Shown in pieces: positions 54,510 to 64,000 of a stretch of 64,000 bases of DNA. Source of the DNA: Bacteroidia bacterium. GTDB lineage: Bacteria > Bacteroidota > Bacteroidia > Bacteroidales > Azobacteroidaceae. A model generated the notes under the pieces. It was not told the origin of the DNA. It worked only from the letters and a program-made list of their open reading frames with translations, and searched no databases. Position numbers and translations under genes: made by a program. How positions within the stretch are numbered: the first letter of the stretch is position 1; every line of letters starts with the position of its first letter. The stretch spans positions 1-64,000 of the forward strand of contig BNTV01000013.1 of NCBI GenBank assembly GCA_025996865.1. The letters run 5' to 3'.

Positions 54510-56123
54510 ATGAAAACATTAAGTAAAATATTTATAATCGCGTGTTTAATTGGCTGTACAGTCAGTTGTAGTAATGATCTGAATGAAAAAGTCTTTTCAT
54601 CTGTTACAGAACAAAGCTACAGTTATACGGCAAAAGATTTTTATCCTGTTATCGGGAGTGTATATCCTCCATTGAGGAACATTTGCAGTCATGGTGGATA
54701 CTTCGCACAAGAGATAACAGCCGATATTATAGTGATGCCTCCCCAATCAGGCGGTTGGGATGATGGAGGGGTATACCGGCGTATGCACTATCATTTATGG
54801 AATTCGGAACAAGCGCATGTCTCCGCTATGTGGAATTGGTTCTATCAGGGAGCTTTGCTTTGTAATAATGTGATAGAACAAATTGAAAAAGACATCGTAC
54901 CTGCTCCCTCTCCTGTAGAAAAAGAACAGTGTTTGGCAGAAGTAAGAGCCGTCCGTGCCTACTATTACTGGATGATTTGTGATAACTATGGCGATGCCCC
55001 GCTTATAACCTCCAAATCAAGCGATCTCCCTGAAAAGAGTTCCCGTCAGGATATTTATAAATTCATTGTCGATGAATTGACGGAGGTAATACCCAAGTTA
55101 AACGAAGAACAAGGAGGTAGAATGTACGGACGAATTAACAAATGGGCTGGCAAAGCACTGTTGGCTAATGTCTATCTGAATGCGGAAATATATACAGGAC
55201 AGCCTCATTGGACAGAATGTATCACTCAGTGTGACGACATTATCAATAGTGGTCAGTGTGCTTTGGAAGCCGATTACAATGCATCGTTCAGGGCACATGG
55301 GGTAGAATCTTCCAAGGAGGTTTTATTTACAGTTCCTTTTGATAAAACGTTGGCTGGAGGAAACTATATCCACATGTATTCATGGCATGCCGAGTTGAAA
55401 AAGAAATATCTGACGGAAGCTACTCCTTGGGGAGCCGGTGCTGCTATGGGTATCACTCAATTTATTGACACGTATGATTCTGACGACAGCCGTTTGGAGG
55501 ATTCTTGGTTGATGGGACAACAGTTTGGGGCTGACGGCTCTGTGTTGGTAGGCTCATACGACCAGAGTGGTGAACCTATTATCTTTACGAAAGAAGTCCA
55601 AAGCGGCAATTATAGAAAAGAAAATGAAGGATATAGAATGAATAAGTACGAAATAGAGGCAGGATGTCCAAATAATTCCACCACCGATATCCCCTTGTTT
55701 CGCTATGCACAGGTATTGTTGATGAAAGCGGAATGTTTGTTACGTACACAATCACCTGGAGCCGGTTCTTTGGTGTCGCAAGTAAGGCAGCGGGCATTTA
55801 AGAGCGACCCTTCGAAAGCAACCGTTACGGATGCGCAATTGCAAGAAAATTCTGCTTACCAGTACGGATATGTGGAAAACTATGTGATTGTAGATCCCGG
55901 TAATCAGGATGCGATCCAATATGGCAGATTCTTGGATGAGTTAGGATGGGAATTTGCTTGGGAAATGACTCGCAGAAGGGATATTATCCGGTTTGGAGTT
56001 TTCACAAAGAAAAGTTGGATGTCACATAAACCGCAAGGTGATTACCGAACTGTCTTCCCAATTCCAGAAAGTGCGATTACTTCCAATCCGAATTTAGTTC
56101 AAAATCCGAATTATGTGAAATAA
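54510..56123 (+). CDS. SusD-type glycan-binding lipoprotein (RagB/SusD family)
   Basis: The 537-residue protein is a surface lipoprotein (signal ACLIGCTVSC, lipidated at Cys16 or Cys20) that caps the SusC barrel and binds glycan. Family marks are the tetratricopeptide-like helices with EVRAVRAYYYWMICDNYGDAPL, WAGKALLANVYLNAE, FRYAQVLLMKAECLLR and the end ELGWEFAWEMTRRRDIIRFG, FPIPESAITSNPNLVQNPNY. I take the ATG at 54510; the frame is open upstream inside susC without meaning. Confidence 0.95.
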   Translation: MKTLSKIFIIACLIGCTVSCSNDLNEKVFSSVTEQSYSYTAKDFYPVIGSVYPPLRNICSHGGYFAQEITADIIVMPPQSGGWDDGGVYRRMHYHLWNSEQAHVSAMWNWFYQGALLCNNVIEQIEKDIVPAPSPVEKEQCLAEVRAVRAYYYWMICDNYGDAPLITSKSSDLPEKSSRQDIYKFIVDELTEVIPKLNEEQGGRMYGRINKWAGKALLANVYLNAEIYTGQPHWTECITQCDDIINSGQCALEADYNASFRAHGVESSKEVLFTVPFDKTLAGGNYIHMYSWHAELKKKYLTEATPWGAGAAMGITQFIDTYDSDDSRLEDSWLMGQQFGADGSVLVGSYDQSGEPIIFTKEVQSGNYRKENEGYRMNKYEIEAGCPNNSTTDIPLFRYAQVLLMKAECLLRTQSPGAGSLVSQVRQRAFKSDPSKATVTDAQLQENSAYQYGYVENYVIVDPGNQDAIQYGRFLDELGWEFAWEMTRRRDIIRFGVFTKKSWMSHKPQGDYRTVFPIPESAITSNPNLVQNPNYVK

Positions 56124-56145
56124 AAGATATAACAAACATTCAAAT

Positions 56146-57744
56146 ATGAAATTATATTTTATCTTTAGTAGCTGTTTGCTACTTGCTTTAGCTTGCAATA
56201 CAGACGACCCAAAGGGGAAACAATTGATTCCGCTTTCTGTTGTCAATAATTATGTTGAGATATTTAATCAGGGAGATGACGAACTGTATGTTCAGGCTGT
56301 TCCTAACAGCAAAGCTGCGGCGTTTCTCTGTGAAAATATTCCGCGTTTTGAATGTCCCGACAAACAATTGGAGGAAACGTATTATTTCCGTTGGTGGACG
56401 TTTCGCAAGCATATCAAGCAGATTCCGGAGGGATATATCATTACCGAATTTCTGCCGGTTGTCCCCTGGGCAGGGAAATACAATGGCGAAATAGGTTCAT
56501 CGATGCATCATTATAATGAAGGTCGATGGCTTCACAACCGCGAATATTTAGACAGTTATGCACTTTACGCTATGCGCGGAGGAAGTAATCTAAGGGCTTA
56601 CAGTTGCCATGTTGCCCATTCAATGTATAAATACTTTCTGGCAACGGGCGACGATTCGCTTATAAAGGAGTTTCTGCCTGATTTTATTGAGAACTACGAG
56701 GAATGGGAAAAAAAGCGTTTTGACGAATCCAAAGGATTGTTCTGGCAATTTGATGGACAAGACGCGATGGAAGTATCTATTTGCGGAAAAAAATCTCACG
56801 ATGCTTCCGGATACCGGGCTGTGATTAATTCTTATATGATTGCGGAAGCGAAAAGCATTGCGGTAATTGCCAAACGTTTTGGAAATCCCGCCGCAGAAGT
56901 TTTTGAAAAGAAGGCTGCGGCTCTTCAAGAAAAAATGCTGCAAACTCTTTGGGATAAAGATGCACAATTCTTCAAAGTGATTCCAAAGGAAGAAAATGCC
57001 GGATTGTGTAATGCACGCGAACTGCATGGCTACACACCTTGGTGTTACAATCTGGCCAGTGAGGAATATGCTGCTGCCTGGAAATTCCTGATGGATCCGA
57101 AGCACTTTTATGCACCCTACGGACCTACGACGGCTGAACAGTCGCATCCCGAATTTACGATTTCGTACGAAGGGCACGAATGTCAATGGAATGGACCGTC
57201 GTGGCCATTTTCTACTACCATTACGCTTGATGGTTTAGCAAATGTACTAAGTAGCCAGCAACAGAACTTTATATCGAAAAAAGATTATTTTGACTTGCTG
57301 AAAATCTATGCCCACAGCCACCATCTGACGAAAGAAGATGGTACGGTTGTCCCTTGGATAGACGAGAACCTGAATCCGTTTACAGGCGACTGGATTTCGC
57401 GTACCCGCCTGAAAACATGGGAAAACGGCGCTTGGTCGAAAGGCAAAGGAGGCGTTGAACGTGGAAAGGATTACAACCATTCCACATTCTGCGATTTAGT
57501 GATCACCGGACTAATCGGTGTCCGCCCCCAAGAAGGAGAGCAAGTAACAATCAATCCGCTTATTCCGGCAGATACGTGGGATTATTTCTGCTTGGATGAT
57601 CTCACCTATAAGAGCCATAAAATATCGGTTTTGTATGATAAATACGGAACCAAGTACAAACAGGGAAAGGGTTTTATGATTTTTGTTGATAGGGTATTAA
57701 AAGTAAAAACAAATTCTGTCGAAAAACAAATTATTTCCCTGTAA
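56146..57744 (+). CDS. MGH1-like (GH63-related) glycoside hydrolase lipoprotein
   Basis: The 532-residue protein has a lipobox (LLALAC, Cys17) and an (alpha/alpha)6-barrel pattern of MGH1/GH63-type enzymes: WWTFRKHIKQIPEGYIITEF, GLFWQFDGQDAMEVS, YTPWCYNLASEEYAAAW, YEGHECQWNGPSWPFSTT and a closing GVRPQEGEQVTINPL. The pair of acidic residues around DGQDAMEVS and ECQWNGPSWP is where catalysis occurs in relatives. Linkage specificity is not evident. Third gene of the PUL, presumably acting on the outer surface or in the periplasm. Confidence 0.8.
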   Translation: MKLYFIFSSCLLLALACNTDDPKGKQLIPLSVVNNYVEIFNQGDDELYVQAVPNSKAAAFLCENIPRFECPDKQLEETYYFRWWTFRKHIKQIPEGYIITEFLPVVPWAGKYNGEIGSSMHHYNEGRWLHNREYLDSYALYAMRGGSNLRAYSCHVAHSMYKYFLATGDDSLIKEFLPDFIENYEEWEKKRFDESKGLFWQFDGQDAMEVSICGKKSHDASGYRAVINSYMIAEAKSIAVIAKRFGNPAAEVFEKKAAALQEKMLQTLWDKDAQFFKVIPKEENAGLCNARELHGYTPWCYNLASEEYAAAWKFLMDPKHFYAPYGPTTAEQSHPEFTISYEGHECQWNGPSWPFSTTITLDGLANVLSSQQQNFISKKDYFDLLKIYAHSHHLTKEDGTVVPWIDENLNPFTGDWISRTRLKTWENGAWSKGKGGVERGKDYNHSTFCDLVITGLIGVRPQEGEQVTINPLIPADTWDYFCLDDLTYKSHKISVLYDKYGTKYKQGKGFMIFVDRVLKVKTNSVEKQIISL

Positions 57745-57789
57745 ATAAATGATAAATAACAAAGAACAAAGAAATAATAATAAAAAAAG

Positions 57790-59655
57790 ATGAAACCTGT
57801 TTATCCGTACATTTTAGTACTCTGTGCAGCCTTTTGGAGCTGCCAGGATTCGAGCACAGTAAAAGAACAGCCCTTTAAATCGGTGGCTACAGTTGACTTT
57901 TCTCACGTCAAAATAACCGACAACTTCTGGGCACCACGCTTAAAAACACATGCAACCACCACGTTGGCTGTTTGCATTGATCAGATTGAAAACCAGACAG
58001 GGCGTATCCGGAACTTCGAGAATGCGGCCAAAGGTGAAGGACCTCATTCCGGTATATTTTACGACGATTCGGACCCTTATAAGGCAATCGAAGGGATCGC
58101 CTATACGCTGAAGAACAATCCGGATCCTGAATTAGAGAAGAAGGCAGACGAGTGGATTGATAAAATTGCTGCTGCCCAGCAATCCGATGGCTATATCTAT
58201 ACATTTTACACACTTACAGGTTTGGATAAACGCTGGCAAGATATGGACATGCACGAGATGTATTGCGCCGGTCACATGACAGAAGCCGCCGTTGCTTATT
58301 ACCAGTCCACAGGCAAGCGAAAACTCCTGGATGTGGCTATCCGAATGGCTAACTATATGATGAGTGTCTTCGGACCCGAGAAACAGCATTGGGTGCCCGG
58401 TCATGAGGAAATTGAATTGGCGTTAGTGAAGTTATACTCGGTTACTAAGGATGCCCGCTACCTTGATTTTGCTAATTGGCTGCTGGAAGAACGCGGACAT
58501 GGACACGGTCATGGATACTTCGGCGGAGCCAATGAAAAGTCATGGGATAATGTTTACCATCAGGATGATAAGCCTGTGCGCGAAATGACCGACATTGCCG
58601 GACATGCTGTTCGAGCCATGTACCTCTATTGTGGGATGGCAGATGTGGCTGCCTTCAAGAATGATACGGGATATGTTGATGCCCTGAACCGACTGTGGGA
58701 TGATGTGGTACTACGCAATATGTACCTTACCGGCGGTATTGGCTCTTCGCATCGCAACGAAGGGTTTACCGAAGACTATGACTTGCCCAACTATGATGCG
58801 TACTGCGAGACTTGCGCTTCGGTAGGAATGGTGTATTGGAATTGGCGGATGAACCAGTTTACAGGTGATTCCAAATATGTGGATGTATTGGAACGTTCGA
58901 TGTATAATGGCGCCCTGGCAGGCATTTCCTTGGCAGGTGACCGTTTTTTTTATGTCAACCCATTAGCCTCGAAAGGAAGCCATCATCGACGGGCATGGTA
59001 CGGGACGGCTTGTTGCCCCAGTCAGATATCCCGCTTCATACCTTCCATAGGAAATTATATATACGGAACTTCATCCAACGCAGTGTGGGTAAACCTGTAT
59101 ATCGGCAATACTGCAACATTCGATGCCGGAAAAGAGAAGGTTTCCCTGCGTCAGGAAACAGATTACCCTTGGAACGGTACAATTAAACTGACTGTAGAGT
59201 CGCCGCTGAAAAAGGCAATTCGTTTACGCATCCCCGCATGGTGCAAGTCGTATGCGATTACTGTAAACGGGGTAGAAAAAGCAGCAACAGTAGAAAAAGG
59301 TTATGCGGTCTTGCAAGGAGTATGGAAAGCAGGCGACAAGATAACGCTCAGTTTGGATATGCCGGTAGAAGTAGTTTCTGCAGACTCCCGTGTGAAAGAA
59401 GATATTGGCAAACGTGCCATTCAACGTGGACCATTGGTGTATTGTATGGAAGCTGTCGACAATAACATTGATTTCGATCAGGTTGCACTCACATCCGACA
59501 CCCAATTCCAAACGAATTTTGTATCCGAATTAAATGGTATAGTGGAAATCAAAGCAACTGCCGACAATAAGGAAATTCGCTTCGTTCCCTACTATAGTTG
59601 GGATAACCGCGAAGCCGGTGAAATGAAAGTATGGATTGATTACCGCGAGAACTGA
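57790..59655 (+). CDS. Glycoside hydrolase family 127 (beta-L-arabinofuranosidase type)
   Basis: The 621-residue lipoprotein (AFWSC, Cys18) keeps the residues known from Bifidobacterium HypBA1: acid/base Glu324 (SHRNEGFTED), zinc ligands Glu340 and Cys342 (YCETCASVG), and Cys408-Cys409 (WYGTACCPSQ), the first being the likely nucleophile. GH127 enzymes release beta-L-arabinofuranose; related families act on other furanosides. The complete site supports activity and points to an arabinofuranose-containing target for the PUL. Confidence 0.93.
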   Translation: MKPVYPYILVLCAAFWSCQDSSTVKEQPFKSVATVDFSHVKITDNFWAPRLKTHATTTLAVCIDQIENQTGRIRNFENAAKGEGPHSGIFYDDSDPYKAIEGIAYTLKNNPDPELEKKADEWIDKIAAAQQSDGYIYTFYTLTGLDKRWQDMDMHEMYCAGHMTEAAVAYYQSTGKRKLLDVAIRMANYMMSVFGPEKQHWVPGHEEIELALVKLYSVTKDARYLDFANWLLEERGHGHGHGYFGGANEKSWDNVYHQDDKPVREMTDIAGHAVRAMYLYCGMADVAAFKNDTGYVDALNRLWDDVVLRNMYLTGGIGSSHRNEGFTEDYDLPNYDAYCETCASVGMVYWNWRMNQFTGDSKYVDVLERSMYNGALAGISLAGDRFFYVNPLASKGSHHRRAWYGTACCPSQISRFIPSIGNYIYGTSSNAVWVNLYIGNTATFDAGKEKVSLRQETDYPWNGTIKLTVESPLKKAIRLRIPAWCKSYAITVNGVEKAATVEKGYAVLQGVWKAGDKITLSLDMPVEVVSADSRVKEDIGKRAIQRGPLVYCMEAVDNNIDFDQVALTSDTQFQTNFVSELNGIVEIKATADNKEIRFVPYYSWDNREAGEMKVWIDYREN

Positions 59656-59676
59656 AAACCTGAATGGAATAATCAA

Positions 59677-61731
59677 ATGAGAAAATTATTTTACAATATC
59701 TGTTTTGTAATAAGTGTATTTCATCTTTTTGCGCTTTCTGCAATGGGAGCGGAAACACTCCGCGCTCCGGCGTATCCGTTGATAACGCATGACCCGTATT
59801 TCAGCGTCTGGTCGTTTGCCGACAAGTTGACCGACGTTCCGACGACACACTGGACAGGCAAACCGCAGCCCATTTCAGGGACGATTTCCATTGATGAAAA
59901 CGAACCCTTGCGTTTTATGGGCGTCGAACCGAAAGCATACGCCGCGATGCCGCAAACCGGTGTTACCGTGTTTCCCACCCGTACCGTCTATCAGTTTGCA
60001 ACAGAAAAAGTTAAATTGACGTTGACGTTTTTGACTCCCGCTTTACCCGACGATATTGATTTATTGAGCCGTCCGGTCACTTTTTTGCAATTCGACGTTA
60101 CAGGATTAGACAATAAGCCGCATCGCGTGACACTGCATTTAACGGTTGATGCGGTGATTGCCGTCAATACGCCTGAGCAGGAAGTGCTTTGCGAAACGGT
60201 GGATATGCAGGGATTTTCCGTTCTTCGTGCCGGAAGCCGGGAACAGAATATTCTCGGCAAATCGGGGGATAATCTGCGTATTGACTGGGGGCATTTTTAT
60301 CTCGCAACGAAAAATAACAAGGCTGTGCAACTCCGTTTGACTCCGCGTCCTGATTCAAACGGTCAATCGTCGGCTGCCCAAGACGCTCCGCTTTTAACCG
60401 CCGAAATAAAAACGGACATACCTAAAAACGGGCATTTTGAACAAACGCTGGCGTTCGCTTACGATGACATCAAGTCGCTCCGGTATTTCGACAGAGAACT
60501 GTTACCTTACTGGAAACGGAACGGAGCAACCATCCATGATATTTTGATACAGGAATTTGAAAATGTTACAGCAATAAAACAGCGTTGTGAAAAATTCGAC
60601 CGGAAACTAATCAAAGACTTAACGAAAATTGGCGGCGAAAAATATGCGCAACTTTGTTTGCTGGCTTACCGGCAAACATGGGCGGCAAACAAAATCGTTG
60701 CCGGTTTGGACAATCGCCCCTGCATGTTTTCCAAAGAAAATTTCAGTAACGGCTGCATCGGAACGGTGGATGTGCTTTATCCGCATACTCCGTTTTTACT
60801 TTTCTTCAGTCCGGCATTGCTCAAAGCTAGTCTCGTTCCGGTACTCAATTACGCCGAATCGGAGGCATGGCATTACGATTATGCGCCGCATGACCTTGGG
60901 AAATATCCGTTTGCAACGGGACAGGTTTACGGAATGGGAGGCGGTGACGGGGAGAGAATGCCGGTCGAGGAATCGGGCAATATGCTGATTATTATTGCTG
61001 CACTGGCGAAAATCGAAGGGAACGCCGATTTTGCCGTTCCTTATTGGAATATGCTCACAAAGTGGGCGGACTATCTCGTTAAAGAGGGTTATGACCCTGC
61101 AAACCAACTTTGTTCGGCGGATATGTTCGGACATTTGGCGCATGTTACGAATTTATCGCTGAAAGCAATTCTCGGAATCGGCGCTTACGCTCAACTCTGT
61201 GAAAAAACGGGCAAAAAGGATGATGCACTAAAATACCGCCGGATTGCAGAAGAGTATGCGAAAAAGTGGCTCAAAGATTCTGCGGATGAGGGTCATACCC
61301 GACTGGCTTACGACAAGCCCGGAACGTGGTCGATGAAACACAATCTTGTTTGGGATGCGATTCTCGGAACAAATTTATTTCCCGCTTCGCTTGCCGAACA
61401 GGAAATTGCATGGTACAAAAAAGTTCAGAACAAATACGGTTTGCCGGTCGATAGTCGAACCGATAATTCACTCATCGACTGGGCGCTGTGGAGCATCACT
61501 CCTGCAAAATCCAAAAAAGATTTCGACGAACTTTTTGAACCGGTCTATAATTACGTGAATGAAACGCCGTCGCGTGTTCCGCTTTCGGACTGGTTTTTCA
61601 CGACAGATGCCAAACAACGCGGTTTTCAGGCACGGTCTGTTGTCGGCGGTGTGTATATTAAAATGTTGACGAATACTTCTATATGGAAAAAGTATGTCAA
61701 AGCGGCGAACAAAACAAGCGGCGAACAATAA
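59677..61731 (+). CDS. DUF4965/DUF5127 'glutaminase-like' PUL protein
   Basis: The 684-residue secreted protein (signal ends SAMGAE) has an N-terminal beta domain (PAYPLITHDPYFSVWS, TRTVYQFATEKVKLTLTFLTP, DUF5127 type) and a helical barrel (LCLLAYRQTWAANKIV, NFSNGCIGTVDVLYPHTPFLLFF, EESGNMLIIIAALAKI, DUF4965 type). Databases call relatives glutaminases after fungal GtaA, but in PULs they look like glycosidases, since the helical barrel resembles GH families. I make no call on the substrate. It starts 21 bases after GH127. Confidence 0.82.
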   Translation: MRKLFYNICFVISVFHLFALSAMGAETLRAPAYPLITHDPYFSVWSFADKLTDVPTTHWTGKPQPISGTISIDENEPLRFMGVEPKAYAAMPQTGVTVFPTRTVYQFATEKVKLTLTFLTPALPDDIDLLSRPVTFLQFDVTGLDNKPHRVTLHLTVDAVIAVNTPEQEVLCETVDMQGFSVLRAGSREQNILGKSGDNLRIDWGHFYLATKNNKAVQLRLTPRPDSNGQSSAAQDAPLLTAEIKTDIPKNGHFEQTLAFAYDDIKSLRYFDRELLPYWKRNGATIHDILIQEFENVTAIKQRCEKFDRKLIKDLTKIGGEKYAQLCLLAYRQTWAANKIVAGLDNRPCMFSKENFSNGCIGTVDVLYPHTPFLLFFSPALLKASLVPVLNYAESEAWHYDYAPHDLGKYPFATGQVYGMGGGDGERMPVEESGNMLIIIAALAKIEGNADFAVPYWNMLTKWADYLVKEGYDPANQLCSADMFGHLAHVTNLSLKAILGIGAYAQLCEKTGKKDDALKYRRIAEEYAKKWLKDSADEGHTRLAYDKPGTWSMKHNLVWDAILGTNLFPASLAEQEIAWYKKVQNKYGLPVDSRTDNSLIDWALWSITPAKSKKDFDELFEPVYNYVNETPSRVPLSDWFFTTDAKQRGFQARSVVGGVYIKMLTNTSIWKKYVKAANKTSGEQ

Positions 61732-61754
61732 TCAAAAATGAATAATATTACAAA

Positions 61755-62759
61755 ATGACAAAACGCGAAGTAATTAAATTAGTGTTGGACGGCAAAAAGC
61801 CGCCGTATGTTCCCTGGTCGTTCAAATTTACCAGGGAACCCAAAGAATCCTTGGAAAAATATTATGGCGTCTCGGATTTGGATATTCCATTGGGTAACCA
61901 CATCCTTAATTTGGGCAACGATTACGGATTCTTTGATGACCTTGGAAACAATCTCTATCGGGATGTATTTCAAGTAGTCTGGGACAGAAGTGTTGACAAG
62001 GACATCGGAGATGTACAGGCACCGCTTTTGCCTGAGCCTGCATTAGACGGTTATCAGTTCCCCGACCCGCTTGACCCTCGTTTTTTCGACAATATTCTGT
62101 CGGAAACGGAAGCCAAGCCCGACCTGTTCCGCTGTTTCCAAATCGGTTTTTCGTTGTACGAACGGGCATGGACTTTGCGCGGAATGGAAAACCTGTTGTT
62201 GGATTTTATGATCAATCCGGACTTTGTTCATCAATTATTGGATGCCATCTGCGATTACAATATCGCCCAAGTCGATAAAGCGCTCGAATACGATATTGAC
62301 GCCGTTTACTTCGGCGACGACTGGGGACAACAGAACGGGCTGATTATGGGTTACGACATCTGGAAAGAGTTCATTTATCCGCGCTTGCAACGCATGTACG
62401 GACATGTCCGGAAAGCAGGCAAATACGTGATGATACACAGTTGCGGGGATGTGGACGAACTCTTTGATGATTTAATCGGCATCGGGCTTAACAGTTTCAA
62501 TCCCTTCCAACCCGAAGTAATGAACGTGTATGATATTTTGCCCCGTTATCGCGGGCGATTGGCTTTTCACGGCGGATTATCCATCCAGAAAACATTGCCG
62601 TTAGGCTCTAAACAGGATGTAATTGACGAATCGAAAAGACTGCTTCAATTGGGTGCAGACGGCGGATATATCTTTTCACCCTCCCATTCGGTAGAAAGCG
62701 ACACGCCTTTTGAGAACATGCTTGCTTTTATTGAAACGGCACAACAACAGTTAAAATAA
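61755..62759 (+). CDS. Uroporphyrinogen decarboxylase-family protein (non-HemE)
   Basis: The 334-residue cytoplasmic protein has the URO-D barrel pattern seen in corrinoid methyltransferase MtaA-type and related proteins: YFGDDWGQQNGLIMGYDIWKEF (in two blocks, about residues 185-206), KYVMIHSCGDVDELFDDLIGIGLNSFNPFQPE (with His and Cys possibly binding zinc) and LAFHGGLSIQKTLP. It lacks the HemE N-terminal substrate motif. In a PUL, a demethylation role on methylated sugars or a different C-C reaction is conceivable. No corrinoid protein or methyltransferase partner is visible in the window. Confidence 0.8.
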   Translation: MTKREVIKLVLDGKKPPYVPWSFKFTREPKESLEKYYGVSDLDIPLGNHILNLGNDYGFFDDLGNNLYRDVFQVVWDRSVDKDIGDVQAPLLPEPALDGYQFPDPLDPRFFDNILSETEAKPDLFRCFQIGFSLYERAWTLRGMENLLLDFMINPDFVHQLLDAICDYNIAQVDKALEYDIDAVYFGDDWGQQNGLIMGYDIWKEFIYPRLQRMYGHVRKAGKYVMIHSCGDVDELFDDLIGIGLNSFNPFQPEVMNVYDILPRYRGRLAFHGGLSIQKTLPLGSKQDVIDESKRLLQLGADGGYIFSPSHSVESDTPFENMLAFIETAQQQLK

Positions 62760-62766
62760 TCCGGAT

Positions 62767-64000
62767 ATGCAAAACAATAAAGTATCTTACAATTACGGCT
62801 ATCTGTGGCTGTTGACATTTGCTGCCGCTATGGGCGGTTTCCTGTTCGGTTACGACTGGGTGGTTGTAGGCGGAGCCAAATCGTTTTACGAACCGTTTTT
62901 CGGCATAACAAACAATCCCGTCCAGCAGGGTTGGGGAACCAGTTCGGCGATGATTGGCTGTATGATTGGCGCCTTGGCATGTTTCCTCACCACCGAGCGT
63001 TGGGGCAGGAAATGGTTATTGGCGGCTGCCGGTCTTATTTTCATCATCTCGGCGGTCGGGACGGCGCTGGCAAACGATTTTTTCTGGTATAATGTTTACC
63101 GCATCGTAGGCGGTGTTTCCATCGGCATCACGTTGAACCTTTCGCCGGTCTATATTTCCGAAATGGCGCCTCCGCATCAACGGGGAAAATTCGTATCCAT
63201 CAATCAGTTGCTTATTAATGTAGGTATTCTTAGCTCGCAATCCATCAACTGGGCGATTGCTGCCGTTCACGACACGGGTATCGGTCCCGATTCGGCGGCA
63301 TTTATCAATGAATGGAATGTGCAGTCGGGTTGGCGGTGGATGTTTGGAGCCATGGCTGTTCCCGCCCTGCTTTTCTTCGTGTTGATGGTGATTGTCCCCG
63401 AAAGCGTGCGGTGGTTGGTGAAGAACAAGCAGAGCCAAAAGGCTGAAAAAGCGCTTGTAAAGATTGGCGGCGCCGAATATGCCCGCGCCGAATTGCAGGA
63501 AATAGAGAAAACCGTTGCCAAAGAAGAAGCCGGTATGGATTTCCGTGCTTTGCTGAAACCCGGAATGTTGAAGATACTGGGATTGGGTTTTTTCCTGGCA
63601 ATTCTACAACAATGGTGCGGAATGAATGTGGTGTTCTATTATGCCGCCGATATTTTCAAAAGAGCCGGTTACGGTATCAGCGATATGATGTTTAACCTTG
63701 CTGTTATCGGCTCTATCACGGTGATAGCGATCATCATAACCATATCCATGGTAGACAAGGTTGGACGTAAACGACTGATGCTGTGGGGCACAGGTTCGAT
63801 GGCAGTCCTCTATGGAATCATTGGCTTCATGTTTGCCAGGGACATCATGGGACTTCCGATTGTCATAGTCATCTTACTCAATGTGATGGCTTATTGCCTG
63901 ACGCTGTCGCCTGTGGTTTGGGTGATTCTGTCGGAAATATTTCCCAACCGTGTCCGTGGTGCTGCCATGTCGCTGTCGGCGTTGGTGCTATGGATAGGCA
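62767..64000 (+). CDS. MFS sugar porter, C-terminus beyond the window
   Basis: The 411 visible residues show the sugar porter pattern: first helix MGGFLFGYDWVVVGGAK, ERWGRKWLL between helices 2 and 3, VYISEMAPPHQRGKFVSINQ after helix 4, PESVRWLV after helix 6, QQWCGMNVVFYYA in helix 7 and DKVGRKRLMLWGTG, then LSEIFPNRVRGAAMS after helix 10. It carries a monosaccharide, probably with protons, across the inner membrane. It starts 8 bases after the URO-D gene and completes the import path of the PUL. The frame is open at the window end. Confidence 0.92.
   Translation, partial: MQNNKVSYNYGYLWLLTFAAAMGGFLFGYDWVVVGGAKSFYEPFFGITNNPVQQGWGTSSAMIGCMIGALACFLTTERWGRKWLLAAAGLIFIISAVGTALANDFFWYNVYRIVGGVSIGITLNLSPVYISEMAPPHQRGKFVSINQLLINVGILSSQSINWAIAAVHDTGIGPDSAAFINEWNVQSGWRWMFGAMAVPALLFFVLMVIVPESVRWLVKNKQSQKAEKALVKIGGAEYARAELQEIEKTVAKEEAGMDFRALLKPGMLKILGLGFFLAILQQWCGMNVVFYYAADIFKRAGYGISDMMFNLAVIGSITVIAIIITISMVDKVGRKRLMLWGTGSMAVLYGIIGFMFARDIMGLPIVIVILLNVMAYCLTLSPVVWVILSEIFPNRVRGAAMSLSALVLWIG

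Overview
The window reads as chromosomal DNA of a member of the order Bacteroidales (Bacteroidota). The evidence is several promoters of the Bacteroidota form TTTG-N19-TAnnTTTG, a SusC/SusD polysaccharide utilisation locus run by an ECF sigma/FecR pair, type IX secretion genes (porU and two porV paralogues), a fimbrillin locus with DUF3575 and DUF5119 partners, and many best-match families typical of this order. I cannot resolve the family. I saw no rRNA, tRNA or CRISPR array, and no intact transposase.

Layout. 1-4.2 kb: start of an aromatic amino acid lyase gene, thiol peroxidase, and a sufC-sufD-sufS iron-sulfur operon with no sufB beside it. 4.3-6.4 kb: a large secreted protein of unknown role. 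7.0-16.6 kb: a leftward run of glgB, a fumarylacetoacetase-fold hydrolase, porU, two tandem porV paralogues, ispF and a broken ATPase/nuclease remnant. 16.8-25.3 kb: a solute-binding-like protein, the paired radical SAM/DNA repair genes of the TIGR03916/TIGR03915 type, an unknown HTH protein, waaA, gltX and a short 7TM-HD phosphodiesterase. 25.3-31.4 kb: a fimbrial operon bracketed by palindromic repeat elements; its first gene carries a 22-unit GT tract inside the reading frame. 31.4-40.6 kb: GH125, a GIN-domain lipoprotein, an MBL hydrolase, rfbD, prfC (with a palindromic element inserted in frame), a DUF4835 protein, recN and rlmB. 40.7-41.3 kb: a HicAB pair. 41.3-49.5 kb: a cluster joining a tetraheme cytochrome/SUMF1 fusion, two Tat-type lipoprotein sugar enzymes (Gfo/Idh/MocA and TIM barrel) and ResB/CcsA haem-attachment proteins, with an AlbA_2 gene lodged between resB and ccsA. 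49.5-64.0 kb: a PUL with ECF sigma, FecR, SusC, SusD, an MGH1-like glycosidase, GH127, a DUF4965 protein, a URO-D family protein and a sugar porter that runs off the end.

How the parts work together. The 41-49 kb cluster is the best candidate for an undescribed system: an NrfH-like quinol-linked cytochrome with a second catalytic-looking domain sits with exported, lipid-anchored NAD-type and TIM-barrel sugar enzymes and with the machinery that attaches haem to c-type cytochromes, but there is no nrfA. The PUL is built to sense, bind, import and cleave one glycan, probably with arabinofuranose or similar linkages.

Repeats are a second theme. At least four families of short palindromic elements occur. 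They have ended up inside or at the ends of coding regions (prfC, the DUF5119 gene, the cytochrome fusion, resB), so they shape proteins as well as intergenic space.
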